Shown here: positions 47,440 to 54,738 of the stretch, piece after piece | Layout: each line of letters opens with the position of its first letter | Numbering within the stretch: position 1 is the stretch's first letter | From: Lacticaseibacillus casei DSM 20011 = JCM 1134 = ATCC 393 | GTDB taxonomy: Bacteria; Bacillota; Bacilli; Lactobacillales; Lactobacillaceae | Direction of reading: 5' to 3' | Assembly (NCBI RefSeq): GCF_000829055.1 | Contig: NZ_AP012544.1 | Span: forward strand, 682,001-746,000 | DNA: 64,000 nt | Notes under the pieces: model-generated | Seen by the model: the letters and a program-made list of their open reading frames with translations, nothing else | What the model was told of the DNA's origin: nothing | Databases searched by the model: none | Program-made: the position numbers and the translations under genes

Positions 47440-47705
47440 ACATACATGAGCAGTTCAAAGGCGGATTCACACGTGGATCAGGAATTCGTACTGAGGAAAT
47501 TCTACATGATGATCGTGTTACAAACGAACATGTGCTTCAGTTCCTGATGTATGATGCGAACTTGTATCCTTGCCCGAATCTAAGTACTTGGAAACCAAAA
47601 GCTAGGCAATCGGTAATCGATTTTGTTAAAGAGCGAGTTTCCAAAGTTAATGCTGATGTTTGGGTCGATGATGTGCAAGTCAAGACATATGAGGTGGAGA
47701 AATGA
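47436..47705 (+). CDS. Hypothetical phage protein
   Basis: 89 residues with GGAGG upstream. No motif recognised. ATGA overlap with both neighbours, part of the run of coupled small early genes. Confidence 0.55.
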   Translation: MNIHEQFKGGFTRGSGIRTEEILHDDRVTNEHVLQFLMYDANLYPCPNLSTWKPKARQSVIDFVKERVSKVNADVWVDDVQVKTYEVEK

Positions 47706-48025
47706 AGAAATACGATGCGGAAAAAGACGTTTCAACTGTTCAAAGCGCACTTAGGAAATATATTCTTGCTGACTTCATGGATGGCGATGGCGATAGCGAT
47801 TTAGAAGACTTGATTGATTCACTTGAAAATAAGCCAAAGTATCTAGTTGAGGGCAAAGACATAGACGCATTTGATCGTCTTTACAATTATGATCAAACTA
47901 AATTTGTTGAGATTATTTATTCTGAATGGCATGAGATGGAAGCCTGCAACATTAATGCTTTATTAGACTACTGCCATGAGCAAAAATTTGAACACTACTG
48001 TGAAGATAGCGAGGATAAGAAATGA
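47702..48025 (+). CDS. Hypothetical acidic phage protein
   Basis: 107 residues, very acidic (FMDGDGDSDLEDLIDSLENK), predicted helical. The charge pattern is reminiscent of DNA-mimic or inhibitor proteins, but nothing in the sequence proves such a role. Coupled to the next gene by a 4-nt overlap. Confidence 0.55.
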   Translation: MKKYDAEKDVSTVQSALRKYILADFMDGDGDSDLEDLIDSLENKPKYLVEGKDIDAFDRLYNYDQTKFVEIIYSEWHEMEACNINALLDYCHEQKFEHYCEDSEDKK

Positions 48026-48204
48026 GAATCGGCATTAATCGGTTCATGTCATGGATTGGTTTCACGTTAGCTGTTGTGGCTTCATTCATGCCTGAGAAGC
48101 ATTTGGCTTATGGCCATTACAAAACGTTTGTTTGCTTGACACTAGGAGCAATATTGTTTGCGCTTTGGGACATCGCGGATGTAATCAGGGAGGCGGAGAA
48201 ATGA
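48022..48204 (+). CDS. Small membrane protein
   Basis: 60 residues with two hydrophobic segments (about 10-25 and 33-52). Function unknown. Its end overlaps the YopX-family gene start by 4 nt. Confidence 0.55.
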   Translation: MRIGINRFMSWIGFTLAVVASFMPEKHLAYGHYKTFVCLTLGAILFALWDIADVIREAEK

Positions 48205-48653
48205 AACGAGAAATTAAGTTCAGAGCGTGGGATAAGAAAAATGAGTGTTACTTGTATGACATACAAAAAGCATACGACATGCTGAGTGGCTGTGTTAAGT
48301 ATGACGATGGTGAGGATGCTGTTTATGAAGAAGAATGCTTTGCCGGATTCTTAGATAATGAGCAATATATTATCGAACAATACACCGGCCTTAAAGACAA
48401 GAACGGACGAGAAATCTACGAGGGCGATATTGTAAGCTTCGGTAGTGTCTGGGATAACGGTGATAATGAAGACCTAGATGAAGAGATTCATATCGGGGTT
48501 GTTGAGTATGATCCGCATTATGCTGTATACAGTGTAAATTGCGAGGAATCAGGCGAACGTCGCTTTCTGTTCACGGATGTTGTTAATTATGATGGCTTTG
48601 GAGTCATCGGGAATATTTTTGAGAACAAAGAGCTGCTGGAGGGAAAGCAATGA
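48201..48653 (+). CDS. YopX-family phage protein
   Basis: 150 residues from ATG 48201 with AGGCGGAG upstream. It has the family signature: the N-terminal REIKFRAWDKKN, then QYTGLKDKNGREIYEGDIV in the middle and FGVIGNIFENKELL at the end. YopX proteins form a beta-barrel-like fold and are very common in phages of Firmicutes; their function is not established. Confidence 0.9.
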   Translation: MKREIKFRAWDKKNECYLYDIQKAYDMLSGCVKYDDGEDAVYEEECFAGFLDNEQYIIEQYTGLKDKNGREIYEGDIVSFGSVWDNGDNEDLDEEIHIGVVEYDPHYAVYSVNCEESGERRFLFTDVVNYDGFGVIGNIFENKELLEGKQ

Positions 48654-48721
48654 TTGCCGTCATGCTGCTAATCGTAGGTGTTGCAATGTGGATGTGGGCT
48701 AACTGGAAAAGAATCAAATGA
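48650..48721 (+). CDS. Tiny single-helix membrane peptide
   Basis: A 23-residue ORF starting in the YopX stop, with GGAGGGAAAGC upstream. It is almost entirely one transmembrane helix (IAVMLLIVGVAMWMWANW). Kept because of the good ribosome binding site and overlaps on both sides. Confidence 0.4.
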   Translation: MIAVMLLIVGVAMWMWANWKRIK

Positions 48722-48924
48722 TTGCAAATGAAAAAGCGCGTCTGATGAAGGACGCGCCGGAGGCCATAATGCATATGATTGATAGCAAATGGAATCATTT
48801 AAAAGGAGTTGGCCTCCTCGAGCATTATAACAAAAGCGCACCATCGCGGCACGCTTATCCTCAAACCCAGCAAAATTATACCATAAGGAGTGGACGCAGT
48901 GGTGCGAGCAACGAGATATTTTAG
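48718..48924 (+). CDS. Doubtful small phage ORF
   Basis: 68 codons from an ATG that overlaps the preceding stop. The N-terminal third (NEKARLMKDAPEAIMHMIDSK) looks like real helical protein; the C-terminal part is low-complexity and overlaps the arpU start. A GCGCGTC..GACGCGC hairpin lies within it at about 48,737-48,758. Confidence 0.35.
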   Translation: MIANEKARLMKDAPEAIMHMIDSKWNHLKGVGLLEHYNKSAPSRHAYPQTQQNYTIRSGRSGASNEIF

Positions 48925-49351
48925 CCCAATTGATCATGACAAAACAATTGAAAACGCCAAAGAGGTCTTGAGGAACTACTGGCATCACAAGCGGCTCGCT
49001 CAACGCACCAAAATAGCGCTCAGAAGTCCCGTGATGGACGGCATGCCCAAGTCACCTAGCTATGGCAACAAAGCCGAGGAAAAGGTAATATCGCACGCTG
49101 ACGAGCTGTACTACGTTGAATGTTGTGAATCGGCAGTTGATGCTATTGAAGATGAGGATTACAGAACGATATTGTCTGAAAGCTACCTTATTCCAGCAAG
49201 CAAACGAAAAACAAACGAAGCACTTTTCGATTTGATAGGTGTTGGCAAGACGGCATATCAAGACAAAAAGAAGCAAGCACTTATTGCATTCGGTGAACTA
49301 TGTCCGCTGGTAAAGCTAGAGCGAACTAATGGCGAACTATATGCGAACTAA
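48899..49351 (+). CDS. arpU: ArpU-family late transcription regulator
   Basis: 150 residues from GTG 48899 with AAGGAG at 8-nt spacing; GTG 48902 is possible. ArpU pattern: an N-terminal helix (TIENAKEVLRNYWHHKRLA), SPVMDGMPKS, and a C-terminal sigma-like HTH (LFDLIGVGKTAYQDKKKQALIAF). ArpU/RinA-type proteins activate late gene promoters before the packaging module. The 380 bp after it hold the tRNA-like element. Confidence 0.85.
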   Translation: MVRATRYFSPIDHDKTIENAKEVLRNYWHHKRLAQRTKIALRSPVMDGMPKSPSYGNKAEEKVISHADELYYVECCESAVDAIEDEDYRTILSESYLIPASKRKTNEALFDLIGVGKTAYQDKKKQALIAFGELCPLVKLERTNGELYAN

Positions 49352-49731
49352 GTGCGAACCAACCAACCGTATTTCCGTCATATGATTGTATTGTGCCAAA
49401 GGTGAGAAACCTGAGACACCGCATTTTTCCTCCGAGCCATGGTGATGATAAAGCTGTGGCAAGGCGTGGCAAATGGACTGGCTGTGATAGTCAGGCGGGT
49501 TCGATTCCCGCATGCCACATTGTCCAGTTTAGCGACCGGACACAGCTTACGATGACCCCATCTGACACTGGGAGAGCGAGCAGAAGACATATGAAGCACA
49601 GATATCACCTCAATGTAGTATTCCAGTTCATGCTGGGGTACTATTTTGTTGACCTCCTATTTTCCACCCGTTATACTTACTTTGCTAAGGAAAAGATTTC
49701 ATTACCAGCTTGATGCGAGGAGGAGAATGAT
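49352..49731. other. Non-coding stretch between arpU and the Panacea gene
   Basis: No supported gene. It holds the tRNA-like element (49456-49519), an adjacent TGTCC..GGACA hairpin (about 49,520-49,545), and, after about 49,600, an AT-rich lead-in to the antitoxin gene. The late promoter activated by ArpU may lie here. Confidence 0.45.
49456..49519 (+). tRNA. Degenerate tRNA-like element
   Basis: A perfect T-arm (GCGGG-TTCGATT-CCCGC) with the universal GGTTCGATTCC box, and an acceptor stem GTGGCAA with ATGCCAC (one mismatch). A short D-arm (CGT-GGCAA-ATG) and an anticodon stem GACTG/TAGTC close a loop GCTGTGA. The loop lacks U at position 33, the total of 64 nt is short, and the variable loop is 2 nt, so aminoacylation is doubtful. 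It could be a decayed tRNA or a structural mimic. Confidence 0.5.
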
Positions 49732-50388
49732 ATGATTTGGTCAAACGAACGCAAATTGTCGCTTAGCGGTTGGCTACAAAAAAACGACTATTCTAGTTTC
49801 GATACCCCATTGAAGCTGCAAAAGTTTTTATTTTTTTATGAGTCTTCTGCTAAAGTAGAGGCTGACAATTACGATTTCGCAAAACTAAAGGGATATAAGA
49901 ATGGCCCTGTTTTTAGTCAAGTGTGGGGAGACTACACTAAAGAACGGCAAGGATTCGAGGAGAAAAGTAGGACCGCTTATGAAGAAGATCCTTCAATTGT
50001 CAACGAGCCACGCGCGAAAATAATTGACTTTTTCATCAGAGTTAGTAGCCCTGTTGAACTTTCTGAAGTTACACATCACATGGATATTTGGTCTAAAAAG
50101 AAGGATCGAATAGATCGAGATGAAAAACAAGTTGAGCTTGACAGTGACGACTTTTCCAAGCACGATGCCGACATTATAGAGACTATTAGAGAGGCATTTC
50201 CTATTTCATATGTGGAAACTCATAAGGTTTTACCAGTGGGCAATAAGAGTTTCGTGATGAGTAATGAGGATGCTGTGAGGTTAACGCCTGAGCAATCAGC
50301 TACTCTTCAAGCGCTTTCCCAAGAACCAGAGCTAGATAATCCTGTTTATGTGCATTTGGACGCAAACGGAGGGATTATTGTTGATTAA
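49732..50388 (+). CDS. Panacea-domain (SocA-like) antitoxin
   Basis: 218 residues behind AGGAGGAG. Residues about 8-125 carry the Panacea/DUF4065 pattern: TPLKLQKFLFFYESSA, then LKGYKNGPVFSQVWGDYTKE. The domain is known as a versatile antitoxin module that neutralises many unrelated toxins encoded next to it. The C-terminal ~80 residues are a separate extension. The partner gene begins inside its last codons with its own ribosome binding site, the usual toxin-antitoxin coupling. Confidence 0.82.
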   Translation: MIWSNERKLSLSGWLQKNDYSSFDTPLKLQKFLFFYESSAKVEADNYDFAKLKGYKNGPVFSQVWGDYTKERQGFEEKSRTAYEEDPSIVNEPRAKIIDFFIRVSSPVELSEVTHHMDIWSKKKDRIDRDEKQVELDSDDFSKHDADIIETIREAFPISYVETHKVLPVGNKSFVMSNEDAVRLTPEQSATLQALSQEPELDNPVYVHLDANGGIIVD

Positions 50389-50791
50389 GGAAAAAGATGT
50401 GATAACCCTTTTGGTTCCTTATCCAACGGAGGAATCGGCGTTGGCCTCGAATTCGCATATGTACATTTGTGAAATTGCCAATGAAGGAGATGCGGCTCTA
50501 ATAAAATGTGAAACTTTCAAAATTAAATTTTTGGCTCATCCTCCTGTCAGATCATTTGTTAAAGAATATCCTTCAATCGAAAGAAACCCGTTTGTTAATC
50601 CTACCCTAATAGATTGCGACAAGGATTTCCATGTCACTGGAGTTTACATTCCTGAAAAACTCTTAGCAAAAAGACGGAGAAATATATGCGATCCCCTTTT
50701 TTCAAAAGTTATTGAGATGTTGGACGATAACGGTCATGAGAGTGAGGAGCTTAACCCTAGAGAGCTAATGGTTCTAAATGCTGCATTATAG
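50381..50791 (+). CDS. Putative toxin partner of the Panacea antitoxin, family unknown
   Basis: 136 residues from TTG 50381, with GGAGGG 8 nt upstream inside the antitoxin gene and an 8-nt overlap. A beta-rich N-terminal half (VITLLVPYPTEE ... MYICEIANEGDAALIKC) is vaguely like small PemK/MazF barrels, but I see no convincing active-site match. The C-terminal half is helical (RRRNICDPLFSKVIEMLDD). The toxin call depends on coupling to a Panacea gene. Confidence 0.55.
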   Translation: MIKEKDVITLLVPYPTEESALASNSHMYICEIANEGDAALIKCETFKIKFLAHPPVRSFVKEYPSIERNPFVNPTLIDCDKDFHVTGVYIPEKLLAKRRRNICDPLFSKVIEMLDDNGHESEELNPRELMVLNAAL

Positions 50792-50829
50792 ACATTATCT
50801 GAGACGCCACGTCGTCTTTTATTTACCCA

Positions 50830-50863
50830 AGCACTCCGCCAAACGGTGAGGTGCTATTTTTGT
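50830..50863 (+). terminator. Terminator of the Panacea operon
   Basis: AGCAC..CCGCC-AAA-CGGTG..GTGCT hairpin followed by ATTTTTG, 40 bp after the toxin stop. Confidence 0.75.
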
Positions 50864-50864
50864 G

Positions 50865-50942
50865 CAACAAAAAAGCCTCCAGCCACCCAAGCTGAAGGCA
50901 CACATGAGGAAGTAAGTGTGATTGCAAGGTGACCTGCCTTGC
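50865..50942 (-). ncRNA. Candidate small RNA 1 of a tandem minus-strand family
   Basis: Extended -10 TGCTATACT on the minus strand (-10 at 50949-50954). Then a TTGCAAGG..CCTTGCAA hairpin, the unpaired motif CTTCCTCA, and a terminator (GCCTTCAGC..GCTGGAGGC, one mismatch) ending TTTTTTGTTG. Length about 78 nt. It is downstream of csbD on the same strand but has its own promoter-like signal. Confidence 0.45.
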
Positions 50943-51048
50943 AAGATCAGTATAGCAGGTGAGTTTATCAAATGCGTAAAGCTCTTGTACCGGATTTGTA
51001 CAGGTTTAAAAAGGCAATAAAAAAGCCGGCAGTTTGCCGGCCAGTTAA

Positions 51049-51267
51049 TTAGTCTTTCTTATCTGTGCTGAGCTTGTTTTTCACATCATCTAATGTATCT
51101 TTAACAGCATCTTTGGCATCATCAAGCTTTTCCTTGGCCTTGCCAAGTATTCCTTCTGCTTTGCCCTGTGTTTCACGAGCCTTATCACCCGTTACTTTGC
51201 CTTCAACTTCTTTAGCTTTACCGGAGATCTTGTCCTTGGTGCTGTCGACTTTACCATCTAAACTCAT
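51049..51267 (-). CDS. CsbD-family stress protein
   Basis: 72 residues with AAGGAGG upstream. CsbD pattern: KDKISGKAKEVEGKVTGDK followed by a second Gly-Lys-Ala repeat, then an amphipathic Lys/Asp helix (KLDDAKDAVKDTLDDVKNKL). CsbD-like proteins are small, hydrophilic and general-stress induced; their mechanism is unknown. It is unusual to see one inside the late region of a prophage and on the opposite strand to its surroundings, which makes it look like a moron gene. Confidence 0.88.
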   Translation of the reverse strand: MSLDGKVDSTKDKISGKAKEVEGKVTGDKARETQGKAEGILGKAKEKLDDAKDAVKDTLDDVKNKLSTDKKD

Positions 51268-51320
51268 AGATATTACCTCCTTTTAACATCAATTATCATA
51301 TAAGCTTATCTAAAGTGCAA

Positions 51321-51411
51321 CAAAAAAGGCCCTCTGAGCGATTAACTGAGGGCCAGCAATTATGGGAGTGAGCAATGACAATTGACTTGGAGGAGAAAGG
51401 CCACTGCTCAC
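51321..51411 (-). ncRNA. Candidate small RNA 2 of a tandem minus-strand family
   Basis: Extended -10 TGCTATTAT (-10 at 51418-51423). The RNA would start near GCGTGAGCAGTGG, contain TTTCTCCTCCAAG in a loop closed by GTGAGCA/TGCTCAC, and end in GGCCCTC..GAGGGCC plus TTTTTTGTTG. About 91 nt. Confidence 0.5.
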
Positions 51412-51446
51412 GCATACATAATAGCACATTCCTTGTATAAGGGTAC

Positions 51447-51525
51447 TAAAAAAGCCCTCGGTTGGGGGCCGAGGGCCTAAAGATAGGGTATTACAGAGGA
51501 GTGAAAATGAGTATCTGTTGGGAAC
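51447..51525 (-). ncRNA. Candidate small RNA 3 of a tandem minus-strand family
   Basis: Promoter TTGCTT (51555-51560), 17 bp, TAAAAT (51532-51537). The transcript carries TTCACTCCTCTG and ends in GCCCTCGG..CCGAGGGC followed by TTTTTT. About 79 nt. On the plus strand the same region could encode a short peptide after GAGGAGTGAAAATG, an alternative reading. Confidence 0.5.
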
Positions 51526-51560
51526 AATTTAATTTTAGCTTATCGAAATTATTTAAGCAA

Positions 51561-51646
51561 CAAAAAAGCTCTCGGAGCCGAATCCGAGGGCTTAAGAACT
51601 CGGGAAGTTCTTTTTGAGGAAGCTTAGCAGAATCGCTAAACTGCTC
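51561..51646 (-). ncRNA. Candidate small RNA 4 of a tandem minus-strand family
   Basis: The best promoter of the set: TTGCAT (51676-51681), 17 bp, TATAAT (51653-51658). The RNA starts near TCGTGAGCAGTTTAGCG (sharing GTGAGCAG with RNA 2). It forms TTAGCG-ATTCTGCTAA and GAACTTCCCGAGTTC hairpins, contains CTTCCTCAAAA, and ends in CCCTCGGA..TCCGAG plus TTTTTTGTTG. About 86 nt. Its promoter overlaps the start of the next gene. Confidence 0.55.
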
Positions 51647-51675
51647 ACGATTATTATATTTTAGGAGGCGAGTAG

Positions 51676-52893
51676 ATGCAATGGACAGATGAACAAATCA
51701 GCGGCATTAGGAAGCTCGCCTCTGAAGGTTTTACCAGACGAGAGGCGGCAGACAAGCTCGGGATTAGCTACGATGCGCTTCAAGGCAAAGCAAGACGGCT
51801 TGGTATCGAGTTCCAAAAGCCACTAAAGAATGAATACGATTCAGACGGCACAAATAGGGAGACACCACCCGCTGACAGAAAAGTAGCTCTTAATGCTGAT
51901 GGTAGCCAAACAGTCACGGCATTAATGAGACTCAAGCATGAGCCAAATAAAGACCCACGAACTTTGATGGAGTTGTGTGGATACGATCCTGATAAGTTCG
52001 AGATGGTCTTAGGCGACTACAAAGTGTATGAGCAGCATAGTACCGAAGACGGTACAGTTCCGCAGTACAGCATTCATATTCGCGTAAAGCCGAAACAAGG
52101 CTTATCGATAAGTGAAATGGCTGAAGCGTTCAACGACAAAATCATTCCGGTCAATTACGGCATGAAGAAATCGGGCGATCGCAACTTAGTCATCCCATTG
52201 CCTGACCTGCATTTTGGCTGGACAACATTCGCCGATCTAAAAGACATGGTGAGTCAACTTAGAGAGATCATCATGGACGGCTACAACGAGATTGTGATCG
52301 AGCAATTGGGAGATCTATTCCATAGTGATCAGATTCATGCAACACAAACGGTTAGAGGAACACAACTAGATCACGCAAACATGCGTCAGGCATTCCATGA
52401 TGCTGTGAAGTTGTTTGATCAAATTGTTCCGCTGGCAATTGAATATAGCAATCGCGTCTCAATCAAGAGCGTGTTCGGTAACCATTCAGGTGATCTCGAA
52501 TACGCTTTTCTTTATGCGCTGATAGATCGCTATCCACAAGTACGCGTTGATCTCAATGACAGTAATCCGGCAACAGACTGGCGCTGTGCATACTTGCTAG
52601 GACATGTTGGAATTATGTTGGCTCATGGTGACGTCAGCAGGGACAAGCTGACAAGCCTTTTCCCATTTGAATACAAAAGGATATTCAGTGTGGCAAAAAC
52701 ATACGAACTTCACTCAGGCCACTATCATAGCGAGCGGTTTAAAGATGATCGTGGCATTATGTGGCGCCAGCTTGGAACAGCAAAGCCAAATGATCCCTAT
52801 GAGATTAAGAATGGCTTCACCACGGGCAAACATCTGCTGTATGCGTTCGTTTATGACGATGAAAGACTGAGGTGCACTTATGAACTCAACTGA
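51676..52893 (+). CDS. HTH-metallophosphoesterase phage protein
   Basis: 405 residues behind AGGAGG. The N-terminal ~55 residues are a resolvase/GcrA-like HTH (FTRREAADKLGISYDALQGK). The rest (about 165-400) is a calcineurin-like phosphoesterase with all metal motifs: PDLHFG, LGDLFHSD, GNHSGD, LAHGD and SGHYHS. Such proteins occur just before HNH and terminase genes in many Firmicute siphophages. Likely a DNA or nucleotide phosphoesterase or nuclease, targeted by the HTH; the substrate is unknown. Confidence 0.85.
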   Translation: MQWTDEQISGIRKLASEGFTRREAADKLGISYDALQGKARRLGIEFQKPLKNEYDSDGTNRETPPADRKVALNADGSQTVTALMRLKHEPNKDPRTLMELCGYDPDKFEMVLGDYKVYEQHSTEDGTVPQYSIHIRVKPKQGLSISEMAEAFNDKIIPVNYGMKKSGDRNLVIPLPDLHFGWTTFADLKDMVSQLREIIMDGYNEIVIEQLGDLFHSDQIHATQTVRGTQLDHANMRQAFHDAVKLFDQIVPLAIEYSNRVSIKSVFGNHSGDLEYAFLYALIDRYPQVRVDLNDSNPATDWRCAYLLGHVGIMLAHGDVSRDKLTSLFPFEYKRIFSVAKTYELHSGHYHSERFKDDRGIMWRQLGTAKPNDPYEIKNGFTTGKHLLYAFVYDDERLRCTYELN

Positions 52894-53416
52894 AGTTTGG
52901 AAAGATATTGAAGATTACAAAGGACTATATCAGGTTAGCAATCTTGGCCGAGTGAGGAGCCTTGACCGTGTGGACGCGAACAAACATTACAGAAAAGGGA
53001 GAGTTATTGCGTACAGTATGAGTAGTTCGGGGTTGGGGTATCGTCAGGTTAGCTTATGGCGAGACGGAAAGAGAGAGAACAGGCTCGTTCATCGTCTCGT
53101 GGCCTCGACGTTCCTAGACAACCACGATAATCTCCCTCAGGTAAATCACAAGGACGAAAACAAAGAGAACAACACAGTATCGAACCTTGAGTGGTGTTTG
53201 GCACTATACAATGTCATGTATGGTACTCGCAACGAACGCATGGCAAAAACGGAGGGACGCCCAGTTTATGTAATTGTTAATTCCGGACATCGTTACTTCT
53301 TCAGGAGTGTCAAAATGGCTTCAGAACTCCTTGGGTTAGACATAAGGGCTATGCACAGGTGCCTTCACGACAAGCGCAAACATCACCATGGCTATTCATT
53401 CGAGTTGGCGGTGTAA
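52880..53416 (+). CDS. NUMOD4-HNH homing-type endonuclease
   Basis: 178 residues, overlapping the previous gene by 14 nt. N-terminal NUMOD4 motif (EVWKDIEDYKGLYQVSNLGRVRS) followed by an HNH domain with RLVHRLVASTFLDN and QVNHKDENKENNTVSNLEW. The C-terminal ~50 residues resemble a NUMOD-type DNA-binding tail. These are free-standing homing endonucleases that spread between phages, so this is probably a selfish insertion between phosphoesterase and redoxin genes. Confidence 0.92.
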   Translation: MNSTEVWKDIEDYKGLYQVSNLGRVRSLDRVDANKHYRKGRVIAYSMSSSGLGYRQVSLWRDGKRENRLVHRLVASTFLDNHDNLPQVNHKDENKENNTVSNLEWCLALYNVMYGTRNERMAKTEGRPVYVIVNSGHRYFFRSVKMASELLGLDIRAMHRCLHDKRKHHHGYSFELAV

Positions 53417-53506
53417 GTCATGTCAGGTATGAAACGTGTTAGCTATGGCTACGTTTGCAAAACCGAGCAAAAAATCATTGAAGAGATATCAAGGGAAGAA
53501 ACACGT

Positions 53507-53740
53507 ATGCAAGCTGTAATTTACACGAAGCCGCACTGTCAGAAATGTCGCCACACAGCGATGAAGCTAAAGCAGGTCATGCCGGTGTCAACCATTACAG
53601 CCGACGAGCGTGACATTGAACGGTTCCGGAAACAAGGCTATCGATCGTTTCCCGTTGTAACCGTGTATAAGGCGAATGGCGTACATGACCGCTGGTGCGA
53701 CTTGCAAGTTGACAAGATCAAACAATACACGGAGGAATAG
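53507..53740 (+). CDS. NrdH/glutaredoxin-like redoxin
   Basis: 77 residues from ATG 53507 (AAGGGAAG 8 nt upstream), the normal size of NrdH redoxins. The frame is open back to ATG 53420, but the extra 29 residues do not look like redoxin. Motifs: YTKPHCQKC active site and FRKQGYRSFPVVTVY. It would supply electrons to ribonucleotide reductase or act as a thiol-disulfide exchanger. Its place beside DNA-metabolism genes is common in phages. Confidence 0.82.
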   Translation: MQAVIYTKPHCQKCRHTAMKLKQVMPVSTITADERDIERFRKQGYRSFPVVTVYKANGVHDRWCDLQVDKIKQYTEE

Positions 53741-53742
53741 AC

Positions 53743-54270
53743 ATGCTAAAAGTAGTGAAACGGCCAAAGGAATACATTGCAATCAAGGTGCCGGAAGATT
53801 GCGAAGACGTAGGTAAGTTCGTCAGCAACAAGTTCAAAGAGAATGGCATTCCGATTATAGTTAACGTTTGCTATGGCGACTATGTCGTTACTACGTGTGG
53901 AGAAGGAAAAGATCAGCATCTTGTGAAACAAGGCGATATGCTTGTGACTGACTACAGTGAACCATGTGGATATGTGGTGCATGCAATGAGTCAAGAAGAG
54001 TTCAACAAACAATTCATGCCAGCTGATCACACAGAAGAAACTTCACCAACCTTAACTGCGTATGGTCTATATGTTGATAGTCCGCTTGATATCGAAGGCG
54101 TTGCGCTACCTGCTCGGCCTGGGTTCAGCGAATCATTTATTGCAGAGCTAGACAAAGCACTGAACGACTATCGGCAAAAGTTTGTCATTCAGCATTATGA
54201 ACATGACGGTAAGAACATGCCTAAGGAGATCAAGACCGGGGAACGCTCGAGCACCGACAAAGATGACTAA
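53743..54270 (+). CDS. Hypothetical phage protein
   Basis: 175 residues with GGAGG upstream. N-terminal region beta-rich with Cys residues (EDCEDV, NVCYGDYVVTTC), resembling small phage proteins that modify or bind substrates, but no family recognised. Overlaps the HNH gene start by 8 nt. Confidence 0.6.
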   Translation: MLKVVKRPKEYIAIKVPEDCEDVGKFVSNKFKENGIPIIVNVCYGDYVVTTCGEGKDQHLVKQGDMLVTDYSEPCGYVVHAMSQEEFNKQFMPADHTEETSPTLTAYGLYVDSPLDIEGVALPARPGFSESFIAELDKALNDYRQKFVIQHYEHDGKNMPKEIKTGERSSTDKDD

Positions 54271-54598
54271 CATATCTTATACGGGAGATGTTCACAGTCA
54301 CGCTGGGCGTGCACACTTCTATCGTTCAGCTGAATGGAAAGCATTGCGCGAACAGGTTCTTGAACGTGACCACTATGAATGTCAATGGTGCAAAGCGGAA
54401 GGACGCGTGACTACTGGCAATGACATGACACTGGAGATTGACCACATCAAGACGCTAGAGGAACGTCCAGACCTAGCGCTTGATCCAGATAACCTGCGCA
54501 CACTCTGCCGCGACTGTCACAACAAGCGACACGGACGATTCAATTATAAACGTTTGGGGAGACCAAAAAATCCGTATGCCAACGATGAGAGATGGTAA
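54263..54598 (+). CDS. HNH endonuclease of the packaging module
   Basis: 111 residues from ATG 54263. HNH signature: FYRSAEWKALREQVLERD, CQWCKAEG, EIDHIKTLEERPDLALDPDNLRTLCRDCHNKRHG. Genes of this kind immediately before TerS are known partners of terminase in cos-type Gram-positive phages, needed for cos cleavage and packaging. It sits directly before the candidate cos region. Confidence 0.92.
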   Translation: MTNISYTGDVHSHAGRAHFYRSAEWKALREQVLERDHYECQWCKAEGRVTTGNDMTLEIDHIKTLEERPDLALDPDNLRTLCRDCHNKRHGRFNYKRLGRPKNPYANDERW

Positions 54599-54738
54599 AA
54601 TAACATACCCCCGGGTCAAAAAATTCAATGCCATTTTGAAATTCGGGGACCGGTGGACGGGCTCGTCTTCCGCAAAAATGTTTCGTTTTTTTCGCGCGAG
54701 GGGGGGTACCCTATACCAAAAATGGGAGGTGATAATCC
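54599..54738. other. Candidate cos/packaging-initiation region
   Basis: A 140-bp gap between HNH and terS with GC-rich blocks (CCCCCGGG, GGGGACCGGTGG, CGCGCGAGGGGGGGTACCC) in an otherwise AT-rich phage. It is placed where cos sites lie in related cos phages. No nick position can be read by eye. Confidence 0.4.
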
